DNA of 32,801 nt, taken from NCBI GenBank assembly GCA_018711925.1, contig DVHR01000067.1, forward strand, positions 1-32,801, in the 5' to 3' direction. Position 1 is the first letter of the stretch. Each line of letters begins with the position of its first letter. Positions 25,276 through 32,797 of this stretch are shown here, one piece after another. A model generated the notes under the pieces. The model was not told the origin of the DNA, made no database searches, and saw only the letters and a program-made list of their open reading frames with translations. The position numbers and the translations under genes were made by a program. The DNA is from Candidatus Coprenecus pullicola (GTDB lineage: Bacteria > Bacteroidota > Bacteroidia > Bacteroidales > UBA932).

Positions 25276-26651
25276 AGCGCTACAAGACTGACTTCAGGAG
25301 CATGGACAACCGCCCTGCGCGGCCTCCAAAGATATTCGTCCTGGACACCAATGTCATCCTGCATGACAGTCATTCCATCTTCAATTTCCAGGACAACGAC
25401 ATCTACATCCCGGTAAGTGTCATTGAGGAGCTGGACAAATTCAAGAAAGGGGACGACAACCTCGGCTACAACGCCAGGGCTTTCGTCCGTGCTCTTGACA
25501 AGATATCGGACAATACCCTGTTCGACCAGGGCATCAGTCTCGGCAAAGGCCGCGGACATATCAAGATAGAGATGGGACACGGCTACACACAAGCCATGAA
25601 AGACTCTCTGATAGACGATATCCCGGACCACCGTATCATAGCCACGGCAGTATGGCTGCGGGACAACACACCGGACAGGAAAGTCATCCTGGTCACCAAG
25701 GATGTCAACATGCGGCTGAAAGCCAAGGCTCTCGGCCTGATGGCTCAGGATTACCTCTCCGACAAAGTGGAAGAGAAACGGGTAGTCAAGACTGAAAAGG
25801 AGGTGCTGACAGTCAGGAACATGAGTGACTCACTTATCCGCAGGATTGACTCCGCCAAGGATGGGGTTCCATACTCGGAGCTCGGCCTGCGCCGCAGGCC
25901 AGCCTGCAACCAGTACTACAAGATTTTCGACAGTGCCCGCAATGTGACACTTGCAAGATATGACAACCAAAGCCGCTGTATCATCAAAGTAAGACCGCAG
26001 GCGGCATTCGGCATAGAGCCGCGTAATGACGAGCAGATACTCGCGTTGGACGCCGTGCTGAATCCAGACATCAAGCTGATAGCCCTGACTGGCCGGTCTG
26101 GTACCGGCAAGACCCTGCTGGCTCTTGCCGGAGCCTTGGCCCAGGCAGGCAATTATGAACAGATACTGCTCTCACGCCCGGTGATTCCCCTTAAGAATCA
26201 GGAAATAGGATTCCTGCCCGGGACGGTTGAGAAAAAGATAAGCCCATATATGCTGCCGCTGTTCGACAACCTGTCCGTTATCAAAAGCTGCTACGGGCCA
26301 GGCAGTAAGGAAGTGGCCATGATCGACGACATGCTGAAAACGGAGAAACTGGTCATCAATCCTCTGGCCTACATCCGCGGACGCAGCCTCGGCAACGTGT
26401 TCTTCATCGTAGACGAGTCCCAGAACCTGACTCCGCACGAGGTCAAGACCATCATCACCAGAGCAGGCGAGGGCACCAAGATAGTATTTACGGGTGACAT
26501 CTACCAGATAGACCAGCCATACCTTGACTTCTATTCCAACGGTCTGACCCACCTGTGCGACAAGTTTTTCGGACAGAGCGTATTCGCCCACATCAACATG
26601 ACCAAGGGCGAGCGCAGCGAACTTTCCGGCCTTGCCGACAGACTTTTATAA
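25257..26651 (+). CDS. PIN-PhoH fusion protein (PhoH2-like RNA helicase/ribonuclease)
   Basis: 464 residues from this ATG. An N-terminal PIN nuclease domain (about 20-160) begins [11 protein letters not shown] and has further acidic residues ([18 protein letters not shown]). The C-terminal PhoH ATPase (about 255-460) has Walker A GRSGTGKT (279-286), LSRPVIPL, and Walker [11 protein letters not shown] with Asp386/Glu387. PIN-PhoH proteins act as RNA helicase/ribonucleases in studied bacteria. Two starts are plausible: 25257 ([15 protein letters not shown] 5 bp upstream) and 25272 (MKRYKTDF, forming ATGA with the purL stop, GGAAAG upstream). Either way it is translationally coupled to purL and probably shares its promoter. 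A longer open frame upstream is purL read out of phase. Confidence 0.9.
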   Translation: MAGKTMKRYKTDFRSMDNRPARPPKIFVLDTNVILHDSHSIFNFQDNDIYIPVSVIEELDKFKKGDDNLGYNARAFVRALDKISDNTLFDQGISLGKGRGHIKIEMGHGYTQAMKDSLIDDIPDHRIIATAVWLRDNTPDRKVILVTKDVNMRLKAKALGLMAQDYLSDKVEEKRVVKTEKEVLTVRNMSDSLIRRIDSAKDGVPYSELGLRRRPACNQYYKIFDSARNVTLARYDNQSRCIIKVRPQAAFGIEPRNDEQILALDAVLNPDIKLIALTGRSGTGKTLLALAGALAQAGNYEQILLSRPVIPLKNQEIGFLPGTVEKKISPYMLPLFDNLSVIKSCYGPGSKEVAMIDDMLKTEKLVINPLAYIRGRSLGNVFFIVDESQNLTPHEVKTIITRAGEGTKIVFTGDIYQIDQPYLDFYSNGLTHLCDKFFGQSVFAHINMTKGERSELSGLADRLL

Positions 26652-26808
26652 GCAAAAGCTTGTCGACAACAGACTTAATTGTCAAAAGCATACAAGCTTA
26701 ATGATCCAGCCACAAGTCTCAGCGCCGGTACGGACTCGCACATAGAACTGTCCTCACTTCGGGAAATTGGAAACGGATGTGCACTTCGCAAAAATCACCC
26801 TTGATTTA

Positions 26809-26885
26809 CAGTGTGTTGCAAAACACATTGCACATTTGCCCATTTTAAAACCCGCCAAATGTGCAACATAGTTCATAACACACTG
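26809..26885. repeat. 77-bp imperfect inverted repeat, 30-bp arms
   Basis: Arms 26809-26838 and 26856-26885 are equal in length and match at 23 of 30 positions across a 17-bp spacer. The outer 9 bp (CAGTGTGTT / AACACACTG) and inner 11 bp (TTGCACATTTG / CAAATGTGCAA) are perfect; the mismatches fall in the middle 10 bp. The left arm also holds a small hairpin TGTGTT-GCAA-AACACA. Confidence 0.8.
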
Positions 26886-26952
26886 ATAATCAGATACACA
26901 ATTTTGCAAGATGCACACGCGCTTCAATTTCTACAGTGACAAGGCAGAAATA

Positions 26953-26985
26953 TTTGGATTGCACTAATATATAAATGTATATTTG
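26953..26985 (+). promoter_or_regulatory. Promoter of lipoprotein pair: TTTG -33 and TATATTTG -7 boxes
   Basis: TTTG (26953-26956) and TATATTTG (26978-26985) are 21 bp apart. The leader to the ATG at 27015 would be about 22 nt. The promoter is intact although the first gene is frameshifted. Confidence 0.65.
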
Positions 26986-27014
26986 TATCGTTATACATTT
27001 AAACCATTGCTTTT

Positions 27015-27291
27015 ATGAAAAACTCTATTTTCTGACAGCCATTTTGATGCTGTCCCTTGTATCCTGCACACAGGATGAACACTCTCCCGGATTCAACTCC
27101 CTTTCTGATTCTGAGGCTCAAAAAGAAAAAAAACTACTCAAAGAAAAAGCTGTCTTTCACAAAGGCACAGAGACATTCATCGTCCATCAGAAAGATCCGT
27201 ACACTTTGGAAAACTTCAAGAGTACGTAGGTGTATATTACACCAGCAGCGAACTTGCCAAATTTCTGCAGCCATATAACGATGCTTTTTAA
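27015..27291 (+). pseudogene. Small lipoprotein gene broken by two single-base frameshifts
   Basis: The ATG at 27015 is followed by five A residues and reads MKNSIF-stop. One extra A would give MKKLYFLTAILMLSLVSC, a textbook lipoprotein signal, and then an open frame through CTQDEHSPGF to ENFK. At 27215-27229 that frame hits a stop; one extra A (TTCAAAGAG for TTCAAGAG) restores EYVGVYYTSSELAKFLQPYN and a stop at 27289-27291. The repaired product would be 92 residues. Both lesions are A-run losses, so real decay, phase variation or assembly error all fit. An in-frame ATG at 26975 is not a solution because it lies before the -7 box. Family not recognised. Confidence 0.7.
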
Positions 27292-27302
27292 AATTGAAGA
27301 CC

Positions 27303-27848
27303 ATGAAAAATCTTTTAATACCGACAATCTGTCTGCTTTGCTGCCTTATGTCGGCTCAATCGTGTAATACCGATAATGGCGAAATGACACTCGAAATCGA
27401 GAGGGATACTACTCTGGCCGGCTCTGTCAGTTTAACACAGATATACTACTTCACTGCGGAATGCTCTTATGATGGAGAAGTTCTGGACGGTTTTACTGAC
27501 TATTTGAGCCATATAGGTATCTACAAATGCACTGACACCAGCATAGGTATATTTTGCGGGGGTACATGGGGAGACACCACAATCAGACTATCTGTCGAAG
27601 ACATTCCCGTTTCCGGAAAAGCAGGAGATGTGACATTTAACTTCAGCACAGACAGTTGCGCTGTCAGCTTTAATGAGAGCGGCTATGAGTCCGTCAGCGC
27701 AAACGTCAATGGATATATCCGTGAGATTCCTATCACGAAGGATGATCCGGCAGCACCTGATTATGACTGTGCGATAGACTTTCAATGCGAGGTGGACGGT
27801 AAGCCGTTGCTCCTTGAGATAACTTCCATCTTCACTTGGTACGAATAA
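27303..27848 (+). CDS. Small lipoprotein of unknown function
   Basis: 181 residues from the ATG at 27303 (MKNLLIPTICLLCCLMSAQS followed by Cys): a lipoprotein signal with the lipid-bearing Cys at about 21. An upstream TTG at 27294 would extend it by three residues and is less likely. The mature region is beta-rich and acidic (VSLTQIYYFTAECSYDGEVL, TTIRLSVEDIPVSGKAGDVTF, FQCEVDGKPLLLEITSIF) and contains several Cys residues (for example at the C-terminal CAIDFQCEV). I do not recognise the family. It lies 11 bp after the frameshifted lipoprotein gene and probably uses the same promoter. Confidence 0.75.
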   Translation: MKNLLIPTICLLCCLMSAQSCNTDNGEMTLEIERDTTLAGSVSLTQIYYFTAECSYDGEVLDGFTDYLSHIGIYKCTDTSIGIFCGGTWGDTTIRLSVEDIPVSGKAGDVTFNFSTDSCAVSFNESGYESVSANVNGYIREIPITKDDPAAPDYDCAIDFQCEVDGKPLLLEITSIFTWYE

Positions 27849-27870
27849 TAAGAATAAATAATTTGAAAAG

Positions 27871-27915
27871 TATCCCGGGCATAGTTTTCTTACCTGCGCC
27901 CGGGATATTTTAGTT
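27871..27915 (+). terminator. Rho-independent terminator after lipoprotein gene
   Basis: TATCCCGGGC (27871-27880) pairs perfectly with GCCCGGGATA (27898-27907) across a 17-nt loop. TTTTAGTTTT follows on the plus strand. Confidence 0.85.
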
Positions 27916-27965
27916 TTAAGCACAAAAATATTTGCCAGAGTGCTCTATGATATTTGAAAAATCGT

Positions 27966-27973
27966 TATTTTTG
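27966..27973 (+). promoter_or_regulatory. Probable ppdK -7 box (TATTTTTG)
   Basis: An exact TAnnTTTG match 52 bp ahead of the ATG at 28026. No TTTG lies at the correct -33 distance. It places the in-frame ATG at 27954 upstream of transcription, supporting the later start. Confidence 0.45.
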
Positions 27974-28025
27974 CGACCTGACAATTTACAGTTTTGGACC
28001 AAAACTAACAAATTATCTAATATTT

Positions 28026-30740
28026 ATGTCAAACAAACGAGTTTATTTCTTTGGAGGTAAAGAGGCCGAAGGAAACGGTTCAATGAGAAACCTCCTTGGC
28101 GGCAAAGGTGCCAACCTCGCTGAGATGTGCACACTCGGAATGCCTGTTCCTGCAGGATTCACCATCACCACGGAGTGCTGCACCGAGTATTACAACCTGG
28201 GATGCAAATATCCCGCAGATCTGGAGAAGGAGGTCAATGAGGCACTCGCACGCGCAGAGAAAATGATGGGCAGAAAATTCGGGGACAAGGAGAACCCCCT
28301 CCTCGTATCCTGCCGCTCCGGAGCACGTTCATCCATGCCCGGAATGATGGAGACAGTTTTGAATATCGGACTTTGCTCCGCAACCATACCTGGGATGATC
28401 GCAAAGACGCAGAATCCCCGTTTCGTATACGACGCATACCGCCGTCTGATCATGATGTACTCGGACGTGGTCATGGAAAAGGCCGAGGGCATCGAGCCGG
28501 CTGAAGGCCAGGGCATCAGGGTACAGCTTGACCGTATGCTCGGCGAGCTTAAGGCCAAGAAAGGCTACAAGAGCGACACAGACCTGACCGAGGAAGACCT
28601 CAAGCAGCTCTGCTCAGATTTCAAGGCCAGAGTAAAACAGGTGCTCGGCAAGGAATTCCCCGACAATGCCTATGAGCAGTTGTGGGGAGGTATCGGAGCC
28701 GTGTTCAAATCATGGAACGGCAAGAGAGCCGTCGCATACCGCCGCATTGAGGGCATACCCGACGACTGGGGTACTGCAGTGAACGTACAGGCCATGGTAT
28801 TCGGCAACATGGGTGACAACTCAGCTACCGGTGTGGCGTTCTCACGTAACCCGGCGACCGGTGAGAACAAGTTCTACGGAGAATGGCTCATCAACGCACA
28901 GGGCGAAGACGTAGTCGCAGGTATCCGTACTCCCAACCCTCTGAACGAGGCCACCAAGAACGAGCATAACCGCAACCTCGCATCCCTTGAGACGGCCATG
29001 CCCGAAGTATACAAGGAACTGGACGATATCCAGAACCATCTGGAGCAGCACTTCAAGGACATGCAGGACATCGAGTTCACCATCCAGGACGGCAAGCTCT
29101 GGATGCTGCAGTGCCGTGTCGGCAAGAGGACCGGTCTGGCTGCTCTCAACATGGCCATGGACATGCTCCACGAGGGACTCATAGACGAGAAGACCGCTGT
29201 CTTGAGAGTGGCTCCCAACCAGCTTGACGAGCTCCTCCACCCTATCCTCAATCCTGCAGCCGAGAAGAAGGCCACCGTTATCGCACAGGGTCTGCCCGCA
29301 GGTCCCGGCGGTTCTGTAGGAAAGATTGTCTTCACGGCAGAGGATGCCGTAGCCGCCGCTGCCCGCAAGGAGAAAGTAATCCTCGTACGCGAGGAGACCA
29401 ACCCCGAGGACGTGGAGGGAATGCGTGCCGCCGACGGTCTGCTCACAGCACGCGGAGGCATGACATCGCACGCCGCTCTCGTAGCCCGCGGCTGGGGCAA
29501 ATGCTGTATCGTAGGCTGCGATGCCCTGCATATCAATCTGGATGCAAAGACATTGACAATAAACGGCAAGACATACAAAGAGGGTGACGTATTCTCTCTT
29601 AATGGAAGCAAAGGATTCGTATACGACGTGCCGGTAGAGACTATGGACGCATCCGAGAATCCCCGTTTCGTAGAATACATGACTCTCGTGGACAAGTACC
29701 GCAGACTGGGCGTGCGCACTAACGCAGACACACCTGAGGATGCAGCAAGGGCGCTCTCCTTCGGCGCCGAGGGCATCGGTCTGTTCCGCATTGAGCACAT
29801 GTTCTACGGTGCTCATTCGGAAGCTCCTCTGTCCAAGCTCAGGAAAATGATTCTGTCCAAGGATACAGCCGAGAGAAAGGCTGCTCTCGCTGAGTTGGAG
29901 CCGTACATCAAGGATGCCGTAAAGGCTACCATGAAAGTAATGAACGGCAAGCCTGTCACTTTCCGTCTGCTTGACCCACCTCTCCATGAGTTCGTACCCC
30001 AGACTCCCGAAAAGGAAGCTGAACTTGCAAAGGAGCTCGGCGTATCCATCGATGATATCGAGAAACGCGGAGAGAGCCTGCATGAGGTCAATCCTATGAT
30101 GGGACACCGTGGAGTCCGTCTCGGTGTCACCTATCCCGAGATAAGCGAGACCCAGTTCCGCGCTATCTTCAACGCCACCGCAGAGCTGATTAAGGAAGGG
30201 CTCAATCCCAAACCTGAGATTATGATTCCGGTAACCATCATCGTACGCGAGCTTGACTTCCAGAAGAAGATCTGCGACCGCGTACACGACGAGGTCGAGA
30301 AGGCCACGGGCGTGACCATCAACTACCTCTACGGTACGATGATTGAGATCCCGAGAGCCGCACTTCTGGCCAACTTCATGGCAAAGACGGCCCAGTTCTT
30401 CTCTTTCGGCACCAATGACCTGACCCAGATGACATTCGGTTTCTCCCGCGACGACATAGGCGCGTTCATGAACGACTATCTGGAGAACAAGCTCCTCGAT
30501 GCCGATCCGTTCCAGACCATCGATGTGGAGTCTGTAGGAAAACTGCTTGAGATAGGTGTCCAGGGCGGACGCAGCACCAACCCGAAACTGAAAGTAGGAA
30601 TCTGCGGCGAGCACGGCGGAGATCCCGCTTCTGTAGAGTTCTGCAACAGCATCGGCATGGATTACGTGTCATGCTCTCCTTTCCGCGTTCCCATCGCACG
30701 TCTTGCTGCGGCGCAGGCTGCAATCAAGCATGAAAGGTGA
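28026..30740 (+). CDS. ppdK: Pyruvate, phosphate dikinase
   Basis: 904 residues from MSNKRVYFFGGKEAEGNG. It interconverts pyruvate, ATP and phosphate with PEP, AMP and pyrophosphate, in gluconeogenesis or PPi-based glycolysis in anaerobes. The N-terminal ATP-grasp domain has LLGGKGANLAEM and SCRSGARSSMPGMMETVLNI. The central swivelling domain has the phosphohistidine His482 in GGMTSHAALVARGWGKCCIV. The C-terminal PEP/pyruvate TIM barrel has LFRIEHMF, MGHRGVRLG, FGTNDLTQMTFGFSRDD and GICGEHGGDP with catalytic Cys860. The frame extends upstream to 27954, but that leader (MKNRYFCDLTIYSFGPKL) is unlike the family. It is monocistronic, with terminators on both sides. Confidence 0.97.
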   Translation: MSNKRVYFFGGKEAEGNGSMRNLLGGKGANLAEMCTLGMPVPAGFTITTECCTEYYNLGCKYPADLEKEVNEALARAEKMMGRKFGDKENPLLVSCRSGARSSMPGMMETVLNIGLCSATIPGMIAKTQNPRFVYDAYRRLIMMYSDVVMEKAEGIEPAEGQGIRVQLDRMLGELKAKKGYKSDTDLTEEDLKQLCSDFKARVKQVLGKEFPDNAYEQLWGGIGAVFKSWNGKRAVAYRRIEGIPDDWGTAVNVQAMVFGNMGDNSATGVAFSRNPATGENKFYGEWLINAQGEDVVAGIRTPNPLNEATKNEHNRNLASLETAMPEVYKELDDIQNHLEQHFKDMQDIEFTIQDGKLWMLQCRVGKRTGLAALNMAMDMLHEGLIDEKTAVLRVAPNQLDELLHPILNPAAEKKATVIAQGLPAGPGGSVGKIVFTAEDAVAAAARKEKVILVREETNPEDVEGMRAADGLLTARGGMTSHAALVARGWGKCCIVGCDALHINLDAKTLTINGKTYKEGDVFSLNGSKGFVYDVPVETMDASENPRFVEYMTLVDKYRRLGVRTNADTPEDAARALSFGAEGIGLFRIEHMFYGAHSEAPLSKLRKMILSKDTAERKAALAELEPYIKDAVKATMKVMNGKPVTFRLLDPPLHEFVPQTPEKEAELAKELGVSIDDIEKRGESLHEVNPMMGHRGVRLGVTYPEISETQFRAIFNATAELIKEGLNPKPEIMIPVTIIVRELDFQKKICDRVHDEVEKATGVTINYLYGTMIEIPRAALLANFMAKTAQFFSFGTNDLTQMTFGFSRDDIGAFMNDYLENKLLDADPFQTIDVESVGKLLEIGVQGGRSTNPKLKVGICGEHGGDPASVEFCNSIGMDYVSCSPFRVPIARLAAAQAAIKHER

Positions 30741-30762
30741 TTTAGCTGAGCGATAATAAATT

Positions 30763-30805
30763 AGGCGGTAGGCTTTTCACTTTCAAAGGCTTACCGCCTT
30801 TTATT
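30763..30805 (+). terminator. Rho-independent terminator after ppdK
   Basis: AGGCGGTA (30763-30770) pairs with TACCGCCT (30792-30799), followed by TTTATTTTG. A weaker CTTT/AAAG pairing lies inside the loop. Confidence 0.85.
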
Positions 30806-30817
30806 TTGAATAAAAGT

Positions 30818-30834
30818 CCGTGCATTTTGCACGG
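30818..30834. repeat. Perfect inverted repeat CCGTGCA-TTT-TGCACGG
   Basis: Seven-bp arms with a 3-bp centre lie between the ppdK terminator and the integrase iterons. The absence of a T-run after the stem makes a second plus-strand terminator unlikely; it may be a binding site. Confidence 0.6.
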
Positions 30835-30858
30835 AAAATGTGCAGAATGAACGCAAAT

Positions 30859-30946
30859 GTTGTACAATAGTTGGACAGTTTTTACAACAGTGTTGTCAGT
30901 GTGTTGTACAGAGGTTGTTCCCGAATTGTCAGCGAGTTGTAAAAAA
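30859..30946 (+). repeat. 11-bp-phased GTTGT iteron array (8 units)
   Basis: GTTGT, or a one-base variant, begins at 30859, 30870 (GTTGG), 30892, 30903, 30914, 30925 (ATTGT) and 30936, with a degenerate unit at 30881 (TTTAC). Spacing is exactly 11 bp throughout; positions 2-4 (TTG) are kept in seven of eight units. The flanking DNA does not continue the pattern. Confidence 0.85.
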
Positions 30947-30961
30947 TTATGCTTGTGGACT

Positions 30962-30995
30962 TTGGGACACGGAATGACCGCATTGGAACACGGAA
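30962..30995 (+). repeat. Two direct repeats TTGGRACACGGAA spaced 21 bp
   Basis: TTGGGACACGGAA (30962-30974) and TTGGAACACGGAA (30983-30995) match at 12 of 13 positions, two helical turns apart, directly between the GTTGT array and the integrase start codon. They are plausible integrase, excisionase or repressor sites. Confidence 0.7.
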
Positions 30996-31023
30996 CAAAT
31001 GTTTAACTGATAAATGAATACAA

Positions 31024-32505
31024 ATGGCAACATTGAAAGCAGTAGTGAGAACGGCGAGAGCTGACGGATTCTATCCGGTTTATATCCGGGTAACTCATCA
31101 CCGTGCCTCATCGTTCATCAAAACAGACAAAATGGTGACGAAAAGAGAACTCACCAAGAACAATGAAATCAAGGATCCCTTTGTGCTGCAATACTGCACG
31201 CAGAGGATTCTGGAGTACACAGAACGGCTAAACAAAAAGAACATTGAGAATTGGACTGTGGCGGAGGTTGCGGAATATTTGCAAAAAGGCGATGATGACA
31301 TCTGTTTCTCCAACTACGCACGGGCATATATCAGCAAGATGATTGATGGAGGACAAGAAAGGACCGCCAGAAACTACGAGCTCGCCCTCCAACATCTGGA
31401 ACGGTTCGCCGGGACGACAAAGGTTATGTTCTCGCATCTCACCTCGCAGTTCGTGAACAAATGGATAAAGTCGTTGGAGCAGACGCACCGGGCAAAGGAG
31501 ATGTACCCCATCTGCATGAGGCAGGTATTCAAATACGCTGTACTGGAATACAACGATTATGACAATGAAGTGATCCGCATTAAGACGAATCCATGGGTGA
31601 AGGTTCAAATTCCAAAAGCAGACCGTACAGAGAAACTTGCTATCACTCCAGAAGCTTGCCGGGAGTTTTTCTCTTTCCCACTGCCGGAAAGCAAGATGAA
31701 ATATCCGCTAACGGAATTAGGGCGTGACGTGGCAATGATGGTTCTATGTCTCGCAGGCATAAACACTGTCGACCTGTTCAATTTGCGCAAAGAAGATTAT
31801 TACGACGGTATCATTCATTACCAACGAGCCAAGACGAAGAAATTTCGGGCGGACGGTGCTTATATGGAAATGCGTGTTCCGGCCATCCTGCTGCCTTTAT
31901 TCGAGAAATACGCCAACAAGGATAAAGAGGACAATCATTTGTTTGTATTCAACCGACGACACACCACATACGACAGTTTCAGTGCCAATGTCAACGGCGG
32001 CATACGGCAGGTGTGCGAGGCTATGGGCTTATCAAAGGACGAGGACTACTCATCATACACGTTCCGGCACACTTGGGGGACTGTGGCGCAGAACGACTGC
32101 AGGGCATCCATATCCGAAGTGGCTTTCGCCATGAACCACAGCAGCGCACACAAGGTCACACGGGGATACATAAAACTTGACTTCTCCCCCGCATGGGAGC
32201 TGAACGAAAGGGTCGTGGACTTCATTTTCTTTTCGGACAAACCTTCTTCTCGGGAACAAAAACCAGAGGAGAACCGCTTCCGGCTTTCGTACCGGTACAT
32301 GGTGAATGCCGCCGCATATCACAACGGGCATAAGGTCGCCGAACTAAACGACACTGGCTTCAACAATGTTGATGAGGTGATTGACCGTCTTGTGACCATG
32401 CTCCCGGAGGACATTCCCAACCGCTCGATTGTGATGTTCAAGATTGTCAATCTCGACAAGAACCAGACTGCGGTTTACCAGAGACAGAAAGGAAAGGGAT
32501 TCTGA
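31024..32505 (+). CDS. Tyrosine recombinase/integrase (IntDOT-like) with C-terminal extension
   Basis: 493 residues. An N-terminal arm-binding region (ATLKAVVRTARADGFYPVYI) is followed by a SAM-like core-binding domain (about 95-205) and a catalytic domain (about 210-390). Visible catalytic residues: Lys270 region (AKTKK), Arg348 in TFRHTWGT, His372 in MNHSS and nucleophile Tyr382 in TRGYIK. The first catalytic Arg, expected after the AGI turn, is replaced by Asn247 (LAGINTVDL), and Tyr345 stands where the HxxR His is usual. IntDOT of CTnDOT also lacks the first Arg. About 110 residues follow the nucleophile, much more than usual. It should catalyse integration or excision of a mobile element. 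Confidence 0.88.
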   Translation: MATLKAVVRTARADGFYPVYIRVTHHRASSFIKTDKMVTKRELTKNNEIKDPFVLQYCTQRILEYTERLNKKNIENWTVAEVAEYLQKGDDDICFSNYARAYISKMIDGGQERTARNYELALQHLERFAGTTKVMFSHLTSQFVNKWIKSLEQTHRAKEMYPICMRQVFKYAVLEYNDYDNEVIRIKTNPWVKVQIPKADRTEKLAITPEACREFFSFPLPESKMKYPLTELGRDVAMMVLCLAGINTVDLFNLRKEDYYDGIIHYQRAKTKKFRADGAYMEMRVPAILLPLFEKYANKDKEDNHLFVFNRRHTTYDSFSANVNGGIRQVCEAMGLSKDEDYSSYTFRHTWGTVAQNDCRASISEVAFAMNHSSAHKVTRGYIKLDFSPAWELNERVVDFIFFSDKPSSREQKPEENRFRLSYRYMVNAAAYHNGHKVAELNDTGFNNVDEVIDRLVTMLPEDIPNRSIVMFKIVNLDKNQTAVYQRQKGKGF

Positions 32506-32538
32506 CCATTTGCGTGAAGCCACGAAAATGATACGGGG

Positions 32539-32575
32539 AACTCCACAAACATTGTGGGGTTTTCTTTTTGCTCTT
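32539..32575 (+). terminator. Rho-independent terminator after integrase gene
   Basis: AACTCCACAA pairs with TTGTGGGGTT (one G-U pair) around ACA, followed by a TTTTCTTTTT tract. It begins 34 bp after the integrase stop. Confidence 0.8.
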
Positions 32576-32662
32576 TTCTTTTTGGCGCAACTTTTTCTTT
32601 TCTCTTTTTTCTTGTGGATAAAGCCTATTCCTTCCAAAAATATTTTCTTGAAAATTTTCTCT

Positions 32663-32684
32663 CGCGCACGCACGTGCGTGCGCG
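32663..32684. repeat. Perfect 22-bp alternating purine-pyrimidine palindrome
   Basis: Perfectly self-complementary, centred on CACGTG, made only of CG and CA/TG steps, so purine and pyrimidine alternate throughout. A GA(TA)5T run at 32699-32711 follows 14 bp later. Confidence 0.9.
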
Positions 32685-32728
32685 CGGATGGAGAAGAAGA
32701 TATATATATATTTACTTTTCTTTGTTGC

Positions 32729-32797
32729 ATTAATTCGGAAGAAATGCCGATTAATTCGGAAGATTTCCGAAGTTATGGCAATTAATTCGGAAGAAAT
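32729..32797 (+). repeat. Three copies of ATTAATTCGGAAGA
   Basis: Copies begin at 32729, 32750 and 32781. The first and third share 17 bp (ATTAATTCGGAAGAAAT); the second diverges in the last three positions. The second copy is part of a hairpin, TTCGGAA-GAT-TTCCGAA (32755-32771). The series may continue beyond the window. Confidence 0.85.

Larger units (their letters stand above)
26652..27014. other. Gene-free stretch after phoH with inverted repeats
   Basis: About 360 bp without a credible gene. It contains an 8-bp inverted repeat AAGCTTGT/ACAAGCTT (26656-26663 / 26692-26699) enclosing the palindrome TTGTCGACAA (26660-26669), a 77-bp inverted repeat (separate entry), four copies of TGTGCA/TGCACA (26778, 26829, 26860, 26912), and a promoter at 26953-26985. 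Confidence 0.6.

Noticed and set aside
26656..26699. AAGCTTGT/ACAAGCTT inverted repeat as a phoH terminator
   Set aside because: Loop is long (28 nt) and no T-run follows on either strand, so it is not called a terminator.
28842..30614. 590-codon open frame antisense to ppdK
   Set aside because: Codon bias of ppdK leaves the opposite strand open; the translation has no recognisable family and no promoter.
30859..30946. CRISPR array upstream of the integrase
   Set aside because: The units are 11 bp with only about 5 conserved bases; there are no 25-40 bp repeats, spacers or cas genes.
32344..32785. Small open frames on both strands after the integrase
   Set aside because: They are low-complexity translations of pyrimidine-rich and TA-repeat DNA overlapping the integrase end and terminator.
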